A stretch of 64,000 nt of DNA. Source: Camellia lanceoleosa. Lineage: Eukaryota; Streptophyta; Magnoliopsida; Ericales; Theaceae. Positions 34,601 through 46,049 of this stretch are shown here, piece by piece; the first letter of the stretch is position 1, and every line of letters starts with the position of its first letter. The notes below the pieces were generated by a model. That model did no database searches. It was given only the letters and a program-made list of their open reading frames with translations, and was not told the DNA's origin. The position numbers were made by a program, and so were the translations under genes. The DNA is taken from NCBI GenBank assembly GCA_025200525.1, contig CM045767.1, positions 115,752,021 to 115,816,020 of the forward strand. Direction: 5' to 3'.

Positions 34601-35902
34601 GTATGTCTGGATATGCTAAAAATTAAGTAGAAAAATCTTGGGTACGTATTTCGTGTACTCGATATGTATGCAGAAATATCATACGAGGTATTATATGCCG
34701 ATAAGTACTCAATACGAGTATAACATATTTTTCAAAGTGCCCATACTTCATAGTAACTAACCTACCTTGCTTTCTTGAATTTTTCATGAGATACAGACAT
34801 TGGAAAATATATTAGCTCTGTATATTCACAAAAGTTATTAACTAAGGCCAAGTTTGGCAACTTAAAAATAATCCATCTTTTTATCTTTTTTGCATCACAT
34901 CACCTCTCTATTTTTCTGCACATCTTTTCGTAAAAAGACAAAAAATACACTTATTTAGGTCATCCCAAACAACTCTTAAATTGGCATGAAATAGTTCTCA
35001 AATATTTTTGGCACCTGCAAAAGTTGAAGGGAACGTAAAATGAGGTGGGTGTTATTTTGTGACCTCAGTGGGAGCTAAATAATAAATACTAGGTTTATGT
35101 ACTTTGCCTTATTCATTGTGTTTGGTTTTAATTTTTTAAATTCAATTTTTTGAAAATTGAGTTTTTTTGTTTTTCGTGTTATTTTGTTTTTAGTGAATAT
35201 TTTTAAAATTGTAAGCAATTTTTTTAGTTTTTTAGGTGCATTTTACTTAGATGTATCTAAAAAATAAAATATTTATAAAAAAATTATTAAATACTCAAGA
35301 ATACGAAAAATGTATTGAATTTTTATTTATTTTTTTTGTTTTTTGTATTTTTGGTATTTAGTAAATCTTTTAAAGATTTTTTTACAAATATTATATTTTT
35401 TATGTGTATTTATATTAAGTGTATAAAAAAAAAATTTAAAAAAATTGCTTAAAATATTAAAAAAATTCAATGAAAACAAGAAAATACGGACAAAAAATGT
35501 TTCAATTTTCAGAAAAGTGAATTCAGAAAACTCAAACTAAACAAGATGATTAGTTTTGTGAATTCTGGTATTATTTTTCGGTGGATAATTCTCGTGTTAT
35601 TATTACTATTATTTTTCTTGATAGGAATTACAGTCGAAAGCTGAAATGAGAAAATTATTTCTGTTTCTCTCTAGATAATGTACTCTCTCTCACCAAGGCT
35701 TAACCGGTCATGCAGAAGTTACTATAGATGCACCAATCCCAAGTGCAACGTGCGCAAGCACGTTGAAAGAGCATCAGATGATCCAACAGCATTCGTGACA
35801 ACATACGAGGGAAAGCATAACCATGACATGCCCGTCAAGAACACGAATCCAGCTTCTTCTGAACCAGATTCACAGGCTGCAACTTCAAAGGGCAAACCGT
35901 GA
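31672..35902 (+). CDS. WRKY44: WRKY44 / TTG2-like group I WRKY transcription factor, one base out of frame in exon 3
   Basis: Five coding exons with GT-AG introns: 31672-31890, 32003-32143, 32614-33354, 33468-33617 and 35716-35902 (TGA stop). Start: ATG 31672; the N-terminus [15 protein letters not shown] and the [10 protein letters not shown] block (residues 51-60) match Arabidopsis WRKY44/TTG2, which acts in trichome, seed-coat mucilage and proanthocyanidin development. The first WRKY domain has WRKYGQK at 203-209 and ligands C223, C228, H251, H253. The second has WRKYGQK at 402-408 and C422, C427, H451, H453. The phase-2 intron in the PR|SYY codon of the second domain is the conserved group I position. 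The protein would be 478 residues (Arabidopsis about 430). The A6 run at 32944-32949 has one base too many: read literally, the protein ends at 33033 after the second cysteine, losing both His ligands and the C-terminal domain. Beyond the run, the shifted frame stays open and conserved. As a nuclear factor it should bind W-box (TTGAC) DNA. Intron 4 (2098 bp) holds transposons. Confidence 0.9.
34183..34753. mobile_element. hAT-type element inside WRKY44 intron 4
   Basis: Inverted ends CTATGAAACATGG and ...CTTCATAG, flanked by a perfect 8-bp duplication TAACTAAC at 34175-34182 and 34754-34761. The subterminal zones are made of GGTACGAGTAC/GTACTCGAT-type motifs, and 34260-34315 repeats GGCTTGGGCTTG. 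There is no transposase. It inserted in the sense of no visible splice site, so it probably leaves splicing intact. Confidence 0.88.
34853..34977. mobile_element. MITE in WRKY44 intron 4 (AAAAAGTCAAAAAG family)
   Basis: Left GGCCAAGTTTGGCAACTTAA, inside CATCACATCACCTCTCTATT and CACATCTTTTCGTAAAAAGA, right GGTCATCCCAAACAACTC. The internal order is the same as in 4706-4843 and 36085-36215. Confidence 0.68.
35112..35556. mobile_element. AT-rich MITE in WRKY44 intron 4, inverted GTTTGGTTT / AAACTAAAC ends
   Basis: Left TGTGTTTGGTTTTAATTTT then TTCAATTTTTTGAAAATTGA; right TCAATTTTCAGAAAAGTGAA then ACTCAAACTAAACAAGATG. The arms are an imperfect inverted repeat around AATTTTC/GAAAATT. The middle is AT-rich, and a related body is seen at 26340-26540. 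Confidence 0.5.
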
Positions 35903-37446
35903 TGATTGGTAGTGTTGAAGGACGCGATACCAACCCAACAATTCATGCTTTCTGTGGTTTTTTTTTGTTTTTTTGAATTATCAAATAGGCTATTTTGTTG
36001 CCTTTACACTTGCCGTGTGTTCTTTAGCTAATGTATACATTTTTCATCCCTTCTACATTGTTTTCCATTTTGCTAGACATTTAAGCTATGTTTGGGAAGT
36101 GGCTAAAATAGCCAAAAAGTCAAAAAGTTAACTAAAACACATCACATAACTTCTCTACTTTTCTGCACACCTTTTCGTAAAAAGCTAAAAAGTTACTAAA
36201 ATAGCATGTTACTGCTTTTGGATATTGGATTGTCAAGGGAAAAGAAAAGGGAGAGGAAAATACAAACACACCATGTTCATGAGTCAATACATATGCATAA
36301 AGTGTGTTTATATGTAATGAGCCAATGAGTATTATGTGTTACAGGTGCTTTTGCCATGTGAATATACAACTGCTCCTGTGGAAACAACTACCAATAATTG
36401 GTGTGAGGCCTACAAACCCTCTATTTATGTGTGTATTTGGGTATAAAAATGGTTGCTTTTAAAGATTTATCTCCAAATTCTTGTCTTTCTATTTCAATGC
36501 ATTTATAATTATTAATCATTTGAGATGTAATCTAATGATTAAAATTATATTGATACAAAGGAAAGAGTTTAGGCCTAGCCTGAAAAGGTAGAGTTTTTCT
36601 TATGGTAAGGTTTAAACTATTGACCTTTGATTATGTTAGAGTGGTTAATGTTGCCCTTTTTTATAGTTTACTTGTACTCTATTTTTCTTTGCGTTTACAT
36701 ATCTACTTCTACGTTAAACATGAGTTATAGTTGGCCTGTGAAAATTATTCCCAAGCTTGCTCGCAGGTCATAACTTTAAGCCTATGCTTTACTCAATAGA
36801 CATAGCCTAGATGAGCTTGCAGGTCAAGTTGACGGACTATCTCTCATGGGCCAACAGGTGAGCCCAATTGGTTGACCCACGAGCTTGGCTCAACGGACAA
36901 AGATTAGGCTTATATTTTTAGAATTTTTTGTACTTCATTTTCCCCTATTATTCATATTCTTTGTCCAATTAACTTGTGAGTTAGAACGGCAAGCTGCCTC
37001 TCATGAGCCAATGAATAGATTGGTGTTCAAACAAGTCAAGAACCCATTAAAAAAAAAACAAAAACAATTCAAAGTCAAGACCTAACCCAAGCCTCATTTG
37101 GGCCAAGCCAACACGGGTACAAGTTTGGGTTGGATTTTTGGGCTAAATGATGAGCCTTACTCAATATTTTCTTATAATTTTTTTTTTTTTTTTGTTGGGG
37201 GGGGGGGGGGGGGGGGGGGAATGGAGGGATAAAATGCTTTTAAAATTAAAAAAAAGAGTACTAGGATGGTACGCAAGTTGGTTGAATGGGAAATTTTTTT
37301 GGTGTCTAGGACAACACGCGGTCATATTTCTAAATAATTACAAATTATTATATCTTTTGTAGTTTTTTAATCATTTATCATAAAATTATGAATTTCATTC
37401 TTTTCATCAATTATAATACACTTGGGACACTAATCTTGCTCTAAAC
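35903..37446. other. WRKY44 3' flank and intergenic repeats
   Basis: No gene. 35903-36060 is probably the 3' UTR, though no clear AATAAA is present. 36085-36215 is another MITE of the TTTGGGAAGTGGCTAAAATA family. 36720-37140 repeats GCTTGC(A/T)GGTCA and GGGCCAACA motifs, like a decayed hAT. 37197-37219 is a run of 23 G after a T-run. Confidence 0.5.
36085..36215. mobile_element. MITE downstream of WRKY44
   Basis: Contains GTTTGGGAAGTGGCTAAAAT, AGCCAAAAAGTCAAAAAGTT, CATCACATAACTTCTCTACT and CACCTTTTCGTAAAAAGCTA, then CTAAAATAGCATG. It is close in order and sequence to 4706-4843. Confidence 0.7.
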
Positions 37447-37785
37447 TTAGGGTTGCAAATGAACATAATTATTCATGAACAAACTCAAGTTCAACTTAGT
37501 AAGAGTTCGTTCGAACTCGATTCATTAAATTTTTATTACGTTTGAACTCAAACTCGTTAAAATTTTAATAAATAAATCTAAATATACTAAAACTCGACTC
37601 GTTAGCTGTTCGTCTAACATTTATTTAATTAATAGAATAAATATATTATTATATATTAAATAATGTAAAAATATGTATAAAAAATAGGATAAATATGTTA
37701 TTTATATATTTAAATAATGTAAATAATAGTTAAATTTATTTATACGTAAATAATAGCTAACTATAGATAATACATTAATGGCTAA

Positions 37786-38370
37786 GAGCATCCTTGTCAG
37801 TTTACTCAAATTATCCTTATCAGTTTACTCAAATTTTATCTTAAAAAAATATTAAAAAATTCATTCTCTATTTTAAGAATCACTTTTTTATCTACTTCTT
37901 CCAACAAATTTCATATTATTTTTCTGTTCTATTAAAATAATCTTTTTAATTACTTTTAAATTTGAATATTTTTTTTTCATAATAAAATAATGAAAACATA
38001 TCTAAATCAAACACCAGCCAGCCGCAGCAAAGCAGTAGAGGAAAACAAAGCATGGCAATCGACTGTCCGATCGACCAGTGAGGCTAATTTTGGACATTTT
38101 TCTTCTTCAGCTACAAGACACGAGACATTTAGGGAGACATTCGGGAGGACATCCGGTCGGACAACTCTCTAGTTTCCTTGCGTGCCTTCAACGAATAAAA
38201 TAACAATTTATTAGATATAAGAGAGTTACAGTGACTTTCTACAAAATATGGAGTCACTGTAACAACACTTATATTTGGGGGGTTGGATAAGGGAATTGGG
38301 GGTGTGTTTTGACAAAAAAACTTCCTATTTTGGCTAAGGAGGTAATATAAGGGAAGAGATGAGGATGTTC
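37786..38370. mobile_element. Tourist-like MITE nested in the hAT
   Basis: Ends GAGCATCCTTGTCAG and GATGAGGATGTTC with TAA at both sides (37783-37785 and 38371-38373). Its size and its GC-rich core with GACTGTCCGATCGACC and CCGGTCGGAC resemble the MITE at 15850-16416. The 60-codon frame in its core is incidental. Confidence 0.7.
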
Positions 38371-38489
38371 TAATAAAAACAAAATATGCTAAATTAGTTA
38401 ATAAAACAAAATGTCACATCCAAATCATAATTAATACATTTTTTCTCTCACAACTATCAAATCAATTACCAAAAAAAAAAAAAAAAAAA

Positions 38490-39425
38490 ACTAATGTTGC
38501 GTTTGGTAGAGTTTTGTAAATATGATTTGAGAGTATGAGTTGTATTTTGAATTTGTGAGTTGTGGAATTATGATTTGAATGTAGAAAATTTGTTTGGTTA
38601 TGGTTTTTGAATAGAATGTTTAATTGAGTTTTGAATTGTATGTGAAATTGAGTTTTGAAAGTTTGATGTGACATGTGAAACAAGAAAATTTGTTTGGTGA
38701 TGAGTTTTCAAAATAGTTTTCAAAACTTAATTCAACCTATAATTGATAATCAAACACACAACCCATAACTCGATATCCATATTTTTGATCAATAGTCATA
38801 ATCAAATTATTTTTAAAATACTCAAATAAAAAATGATTTTTTTTTTCAATTAATTGTTTTTAAGTAATTTTTTTGAATAATTTTTTTTTTCAAATAACTT
38901 CTATGTCAATTATTTTATGTCAATTAATTTTTCTGTCAATTCATTTTTTAGGCCTGTATAAACATTAAAAATATTTCGAAAAATAAAATATTAAAAATAT
39001 TCTGAAAATTAAAATATTAAGAATATTAAAAAAATTCCCAAAATCAAAATATTAAAAATATTCCAAAAATCAAAATATTTGCAATTAAAATATCAAAATA
39101 TTAAAATTAAAATATTAAAATATTTTTATGAAAATTAAAATATTAAAAATATTCCTATAAAATAAAATAAAGTATTTAAAATAAAAAAATAAAAAATATT
39201 TAAAATAAAAATTAAGTTGTTTTTGAGTTTTAAAAATAGTTTTGAGTTGTGTTTTTGGTTATAAGTTTTGAAAAGTAATGATTATAGTTTGAAATGAGTT
39301 TTGAGAAATTAGTGTAGAATTATGATTTAAAAACTGCAACTAAATACCACACTCAAATCAGTGGTGGAACTATATTTTGAAATCTAAACCAAACAAAACT
39401 TTTCAAACACAACTTTTCAAGCCTT
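38490..39425. mobile_element. AT-rich MITE-like element, GCGTTTGG / CCAAACA ends
   Basis: Left TTGCGTTTGGTAGAGTTTTG with TGAGTTGT/TTTTGAATT repeats; right TCTAAACCAAACAAAACTTT. The centre repeats ATTAAAAATATT. It is similar in design to 21990-22920. Confidence 0.45.
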
Positions 39426-39900
39426 TTTTTAAAAAATAAAAAATAAAAAATTATGACTTATTCACCAATTTTTAAAAAAATTTTTTTTAGTCAAGCTAAA
39501 GTAGCCAAAAAATTAAAAAGTAAATTAAAATAGTCAACTTTCCAAACAAGACCTAGACAATATTACTGATAGATATTATTATTTTGGTAAAATATTGACT
39601 TTTCTTTTATTATATTTGAATATATTGTATATATAATAATATAATTAAAATTTCAATTGTAACTTTAACCTCATATGTAAGTATGAATTTACAATTTTTT
39701 TGATTTGTTAAGGCTCGTGAATAAATTCGAACTCGAGTCAAACCTGAGCCAATTGGACTTGAGCTCAGTTCGTTAAATTTTCATTGAGTTCGAATTAAAA
39801 TTCAAACTCAAACTCAAACTCAAACTCATTAAATTTTTAATAAATAAACTTAAACATGCAAAGATTCAACTCAACTTAAATCAGCTCATTTACAATTCTA

Positions 39901-42801
39901 CTCAAAACAACCAAATAACTTATCGTTGAATGGTTAGTTTCAGACCAAATCATTTGGCAGCTCAATTTCTCTTTCATGTCCAATCTTTGATCATTTTCCC
40001 TATTAAGCATGCCTTGATGACATGACCTTTGTAAGTCAGTGAAATGTGATACATATAGTACTATTATTGAAGCATACAATGAACAAAATGGGACCTATTT
40101 TATGTGTGCCCAATAAAAATATTATAGAAGGTAGGAAAAAAACCAACAAAAATTATGAAACTAGTAAAGAGAAAAAAGATATAAGCAAAAATAAAATAAA
40201 ATAGATTTAATGGCCAACCTTTTGCATAATTTGTGCTGAGAACAATGACCAACCCTAGTTATGCTTCCCCACATTGATATTAACAAATGCTTACTTTATT
40301 GATATTAAAATCCTTTTTATTCAAGACCTTGTGTATGTTGGCCACAGCTTGAGAAGGGAGATTATATGTGTATTATACATATATCAATTGGTACAAGTAG
40401 ATTTTAAATAACTGATTACCAAATTTTTTTTTTAATAATTGATTTTTTTTGGTAGGGTCATAGGACATTGAATTTCATAGAGGAATCCAAAATAGGTCTT
40501 GAGCCCAACAAAAGTGTTCATTGAGAGCACAAAAGAATAGTTGTGATGCGGATAAACATTTCACTCAAAAACCTTTTCATGGTTGAGATATATATATATA
40601 TATAATATAAAAAAATTTCAACCAAACTTGATTCTTTTCTATGAACGAAAGATTCAAGGTAAATCTAATCTATTCATAAGTCATGTTAGCAAGTGGCCAA
40701 ATCCAATATCAAATAGTGATGCTGAGCTGTTTAGACAAACATGTGATATTTTTATGCCATCTTCTTGAGATTTTTATTGATTTAAGTATTAGAGAGTTCT
40801 CTCGACTAATCACCTTATTAACCAGAATAACAAGTTGGATAGCGGCACAAAAATATTCTCCAATGTCATCCTTTCAGTGTAATAAGTTTTTCCCCACACA
40901 TACATCAACTAGCAAGTTTAGCATCAATGTGCTCCTTAAACAAGCCTCTATTGAATTGTTGGTTTCAATTGTTAATAACTATAAGTTTCTCGGAATCTGA
41001 TTCCCCCCTTTGAAAGTTAGGTACTTGGATTTGAACTAATGTATCGTTTGGAAAAAGATTATTTTAATAATTTTTTGTTTTTTTATGAAAAGATATGTAA
41101 AAAAGTAAATATAGTGATGTGATAATTTTAAATAATTCTTTAATTTTTTAACTAAAATGCATAGTGGACAAACGAGACCTAAGCCTCATTGTAACATTCG
41201 CAGTCAACTTGCCATTTGTTCCTTTTCTCTAAACTAAATAGTGGATTCTTTGAAAAACGAGTTTTAGAAAGGAATAGGCCTTTTTAACCGTTACATTGGA
41301 ATGATTCAAATTGTTTATTTTTGTAAAAAAATTTGTGTATCATTTATAAAAAAAAATAAATTAAGTCTATTCGATAATCATAGTATTTTTATTTTATTAT
41401 ATTTATCTCGAAAAAATGTCCAAGAAATATGTTTTTGAAAATAAACTATCTATTTTTTAGAGACAAATTTGATAAAATAAAAATATTTTGATTATTAGAT
41501 TGACTTAATTTTTTTAAGAATGATGTACAAAGAAATTTTATAAAATGAATTATTCAGATTATCGAAACAGAACTTGTATAGTGAGCCTCATAGGCCTTAA
41601 CATGACAGTAAAATTTAGATTTTAAATTTGAGGAAATTTCTAACCTTTTAAAAAATGCTTCAACAACTCGTCAAAGGTAGCTATCGATTGTAGCATTTGC
41701 AAACATAAAATATACTAATTTATTTTTATTTATATCTTTTGTTGCTATTTTTACATATCTCTAGCATTTTTTTTTTTAATTTTTATATTCCCTCTTCTCT
41801 CTTAAAGCAATTTCAAACATATTTTTTATTTCTTACTAACTAAAATATGAAAATGATATATTCCTAATTCATTTTCTAACTATATACTCCAACGTTATTT
41901 TTTTTTTATTTTATCTATCTATTCACAAAAATTGTTTAAAGAGCTTTCCAAAACTCTCAGTCACCTATGGCTATTCAAAACGAGCATAACAAGAGACCCG
42001 ATTTAAGAGAGGGAAAGCTTGTTAGCTAAAGGGTTTTACTTTGGTTCACAATTGAGCAACAGTGTGTTGGGTCAATTGTGGACAACACTGACACGGGACG
42101 CCTTGATTGACATGTACCTTAGTTGGGTGACTTGCTTGAGAGCAAGTTTGGTGCCATGAAGCGATATGTCCCGTATGGGATGAAATTGTAGACGTCTAGC
42201 CCACTAGTGTCATGGATGCCAAAGCTTCCTTGTGGGAGTTGTTCTTACTAGACATACCATTGGACTTGTATTTGATAAGAAGAGTAAAGGTTCAATCCTC
42301 GATGGTCAAAGAGAGTTTAGATGGACTAACACTTAGTGGAGTTCAAGCACAAAATAAATTCCGTTACCTCTAAAAGAGCAGGCGTGTGACAATAAATGTA
42401 ATTAGTCTTAAAAAAATTTATTTAAATAATTTTGTAATAATTAATTTATTAAAATGAGTAAAATAAGATGATACTAATTATAATAATCAACAAATCTTTT
42501 TTAAAAATTCTTTAGAGATGTTCTAACTTCTCAGTACTATCAGTCGCAATCTTGATGATTCTAAATGTATTTATATTTTTCATTTTAAATCACATTTTTG
42601 TGAAAATATGATCATGAGAAAAATATGATGGATGACATGACATGTGTACTCCTTGGAGATTTCTTCCATGGTCCACATTCTTCTTGATTTTGCAACATCA
42701 CTTTCTTGGTTGGACCATGTCATGTTGAGATTTCAAATAAAATCTTGAAAGTTGGTTCACAGGTCAAATTATTAGGGTCTAACGGTTACTGCAGTTTAAA
42801 A
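39901..42801. other. Gene-poor interval with MITE relics and an unassigned GC-richer island
   Basis: No supported gene. 41042-41178 is a MITE of the common family (TCGTTTGGAAAAAGATT... and ...GACAAACGAGACC). 41960-42400 is noticeably less AT-rich than its surroundings and resembles decayed coding sequence, with several short stretches between stops on the + strand, but I could not assign it to any family. The remainder is AT-rich. Confidence 0.45.
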
Positions 42802-42973
42802 TTTATATTAGGGAGATTTGGTGATAGTCCCCTCACTATTTAATTTGTCTTTTAAAAGGACAAGAATTATATAAGTACTTTCAAAACCTCATAATATTTT
42901 AAAACTTGTTTCTTTTACTATATTCCTCTCATATCTATCAGCTCTCCTATTAAGCCATTTTCACTATATATTT

Positions 42974-43371
42974 CAGAGTAAAATTTTACTCTGTATGAAA
43001 GTAAAATTTTACATTCTGAAATTAAAAGTAAAATTTTACTCTGTATGAAAGTAAAATTTTACATTCTGAAATTAAAAGTAAAATTTTACTCTGTATAAAA
43101 GTAAAATTTTACTCTGAATAAGAGTAAAATGTTACACTCTGAAACTAAAAATAAAATTTTACTCTGTATAAAAGTAAAATTTTACTCCGAAAAACTAGTA
43201 AAATGTTAGATTCTACACAAAAGTAAAATTTTACTCTGTATAAAGTAAAATTTTATTCTGGTTCTGTCAAATGAAAAAAACAGAGTAATAAAATCAGAGT
43301 AAAATTTTACTCTGGTTCTGTCAAATGAAAAAAACAGAGCAATAGAACCAGAGTAAAATTTTACACTGGCT
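42974..43371. repeat. Palindromic satellite AGTAAAATTTTACT, about 14 copies
   Basis: About 14 spaced copies of AGTAAAATTTTACT or close variants, 12 keeping the palindromic core TAAAATTTTA. The spacers alternate between CTGTAT(G/A)AA, CATTCTGAAATTAAA and GGTTCTGTCAAATGAAA. Copies on the right share the longer GTTCTGTCAAATG unit. The whole array sits inside the Mutator-like element. The long minus-strand frame at 43206-43421 is an artefact of this repeat. Confidence 0.85.
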
Positions 43372-43647
43372 CTGTCAAATGAAATTAGATAAAAAAACAA
43401 AAATAAATCAAAAACAAACAAACAAATAAAAACAAAACAAATTAATCAACAAATCAACATATCTAATTGAGAAAAAAACTTCAAAAAAACAAACAAACAA
43501 AAACAAAATAAATTAATCAACAAATCTACATATCTAATTGAAACGAAAAACTTCTAAAACTCGATCAACAATCACACATCTCAATGAAAAAGAATACATT
43601 TGTTCAATAATACTCATACACACAAATATATATATACATATATTCTA

Positions 43648-43986
43648 CTATTCCTCATCCACATCCTTCCCAACCTCCTGTTCAACTTCTTTCAATCTCG
43701 AAGCTTCAGCTTTCGCATTCAACATCGCCAGCATCTCATCAACAACTTCATCATGTTTCTTCTCCGCTTCCAATTGAACCATCTCCACCGCACTCCGAAT
43801 CTCCTCCATCTGCTCCGAAACCCTAGCTTTCGAATCTCCAACGACATCCTCATTCAATTTCAACATACTCAAAGCCTCATCGTTGTTGATTATGAAGATG
43901 AAGAGAGGACCTTCTGCTGAAGCTTGGAAGACGCGACTATGGCGGCGGCTTGTCGACAACCTTCTGCTAAAGCTTGGAAGATGCAA
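43648..43986 (-). CDS. Coiled-coil ORF (112 codons) carried by the Mutator-like element
   Basis: The frame is intact from ATG 43986 to TAG. Residues 40-112 are charged and heptad-like (KLNEDVVGDSKARVSEQMEE, then MLAMLNAKAEASRLKEVEQE) and end in an acidic tail. GC content is clearly higher than in the flanking transposon sequence, which fits a piece of host gene picked up by a Pack-MULE. The first 35 codons contain a small duplication (CTTCCAAGCTT..AGCAGAAGG twice), so the true start may be the later Met at about residue 41. I do not recognise the parent gene. Expression is unknown. Confidence 0.4.
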   Translation of the reverse strand: MHLPSFSRRLSTSRRHSRVFQASAEGPLFIFIINNDEALSMLKLNEDVVGDSKARVSEQMEEIRSAVEMVQLEAEKKHDEVVDEMLAMLNAKAEASRLKEVEQEVGKDVDEE

Positions 43987-44273
43987 TTATGGTGATTATG
44001 ATACAGTTGATGACGAAACTGATTATATATGCAGAAGTTGAGGGTATAATAGTCCCATAAAATATTTAAATAATAAATTTTGTTCTTTATGCAAGACTTT
44101 ATAATTATGAGGGGGTTTAGAAAGTATAATTTTTTTCTTAGTCATTTTAACAATGAAAGGAAGGTAAAAGGGGTTTATAGCTAAATTTCCCTTTATATTA
44201 TTTTAATTTTTAATTTTTTAATTGTGATATATTTGATTTTAAATTTTAAATTTTATTCTAAATAAAAATAGTG

Positions 44274-44632
44274 TAAATTACACTTATACCTCCTGAGATT
44301 TGGGTTTAATACATATCATCCCTGACGTTTGGAAAATTACGCTCACCCCCCTATCATTGTAATTATTTAAACGAAATGAAGGCATTAAACTCATGCACTC
44401 TTTCTTTTTTTGGTTTGGTTTGGTTTGCCTTTTTTTTTTCCTTTCCTTTACTTTTTTTTTTTTTAATGTAATTTTCTCTGTTATTTTACTAGGAGTTGTT
44501 ACCTTTTATATAAGCAGCGGAGTTTGTGAAATGAGACTATTAACCACAATGGTGAGAATGTAATTTCCAATATGTCAGGGGTAGTAATCGAACCAAACCT
44601 CAAGGGGTGTCAATGTAATTTATCCACAAAAA
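44274..44632. mobile_element. MITE with inverted TAAATTACA...CCTGAG(A/G)TTTGG ends
   Basis: Left GTGTAAATTACACTTATACC, CCTGAGATTTGG, then CCCTGACGTTTGGAAAATTA; right, inverted, GTGGATAAATTACATTGACA, CCTTGAGGTTTGG, then CCCTGACATATTGGAAATTA. The arms run about 75 bp with few indels. T/C- and GTTTG-rich middle. There is no ORF. Confidence 0.75.
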
Positions 44633-46041
44633 TAATTGAAGACACTATTACTCAATTTCAAGGGTAAAGTCATCAATTTGATAAAATATAAAATAGTTTG
44701 ACAAAAATAAATGTCAAAACATTATTTTTGAAATTTTAAAATTATTTCTACCCACCAAACATAAAATTATATAAAAATGATAAATATTTTATTTTTTTAC
44801 TTTATTTTTAATTTTTTTTAATTTTTTTACCAAATTAATTTTTAGTATGTGTTTGAATGATGATCATGTAACGAGTGGTTATATTTGTTGATGTTTTTGG
44901 ATTGTTATCATGTAATAGATGGTTGTATTTATTGTTAACAGTTATTTTTGAATGATTATCATGTAATGAGTGGTTATTAAGTTTTTAATGTGTAATTGAT
45001 ATATTTAATATATGAAATATTTTTAGTTTTAGATTTTTTGATGTAATGGACTTTTTTAATAATGACATCAAAGTTATTGCCACGTTTGACTTTTGAAAAA
45101 ATAGAAATTAATTTAACGAAAACAAATATAAAAAAATTATTTAAAAAAATTGTTTTTACCATCCCAAAATATAAAATTATATAAAAATCATGTATTTTTA
45201 ATTTCTTTTACCAATTTAATTTTTAGTTTCTTAGAAAATAGATTTTCAAAACCAAACCAAGCATTATTTATTAAAAAAAAGTCATTATATTTCAAACAAT
45301 ATAAAAGTTAATTAGCACAAAGACGACTTTACCCTTAAAATTGACCTTTTGCAAAGAAAATATATTTGATTATCCTTATTTATAATAAGATCAGAATCAA
45401 ATGTATCACAATTAAAAAGTCAAGAATCAAAATAATACAAGTCTCAAATTACAGAAATTGTTAATGTAATTTGCCCAATTATTAATTGTTGGCTGTAATT
45501 AATTATCATTCAAAGGTACGTGAGTAAAGACCAAAAAATTACATGGTCATGAAATTTTTTTTAATTATTAATTATTAATATTTATAAAATTTTTCATTGA
45601 TTTACAATTTTTTTTAAAAAAATTTCACTGATGTGATATTTATATTTTTTAATATGTATAAATTTTGGTGACAGATATGACAAATTGACTAGTCTATGAA
45701 ATCAATCTAATATATATATATATATATAAAATATAAGAAGTAGTCGATAAAATAAATAATTCAAATCATCGAATGCTCTTCAATCCATATTATAAACGGA
45801 AGGGGATCCACCTCCATTAGATTATTCTAAAATAGCAACTTATCATGTGGACATGATGTTCCCTATTTTTTTTTTAGCGCTCAACGCTTAAATCCAAATT
45901 GATTTTTTTTTTTTTTTTTTTGTTCAAAAGTCCACACGCTAAACTATTAAGGTCATAAGGACATACTTTTGTAAAATAATCAAACTATCTATCTATATAT
46001 ATATATACCTATACTATCTGCCTATTGTGACTTCAAACACT
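44633..46041. repeat. AT-rich interval with a threefold ~50-bp repeat
   Basis: Three imperfect copies of a unit around GATTATCATGTAATGAGTGGTT lie at about 44853, 44898 and 44953. The rest is AT-rich without a recognisable gene; (AT)n tracts lie at about 45711-45728 and 45996-46006. Confidence 0.5.
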
Positions 46042-46049
46042 AATGTAAC

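Larger units (their letters stand above)
37447..39900. mobile_element. Large decayed hAT-like element with nested insertions
   Basis: Left end TTAGGGTTGCAAATGAACA and right end CTCATTTACAATTCTA form an imperfect inverted repeat (TTGCAAATGAAC against TTGTAAATGAGC). The flanking octamers CTCTAAAC (37439-37446) and CTCAAAAC (39901-39908) agree at 7 of 8. Just inside both ends are TTCGAACTCGA/ACTCGAACTC motifs. It is enlarged by a Tourist-like MITE (37786-38370) and a GTTTGG-ended AT-rich element (about 38490-39425). No transposase ORF was recognised. Confidence 0.6.
42811..44191. mobile_element. Mutator-like element (Pack-MULE-like) with perfect 9-bp target duplication
   Basis: The left terminus (from GGGAGATTTGGTGATAG at 42811) and the inverted right terminus (ending ...CTAAATTTCCC at 44191) can be aligned over about 100 bp, including CTCATAAT and TATA blocks. 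The flanks carry the 9-bp direct repeat TTTATATTA at 42802-42810 and 44192-44200, as expected for a MULE. Inside are a palindromic satellite (42974-43371), a tandem pair of ~60-bp units around AATTAATCAACAAATC (about 43435-43545) and a coiled-coil ORF on the minus strand. No mudrA transposase is present, so it is non-autonomous. Confidence 0.85.

Noticed and set aside
42974..43371. CRISPR-like regularly spaced palindromes
   Set aside because: Repeats are 14 bp, spacers are themselves repeated and the genome is a plant; it is a satellite inside a transposon.
43206..43421. 71-codon minus-strand frame with regular FDRTRVKFYS repeats
   Set aside because: Translation of the AGTAAAATTTTACT satellite.
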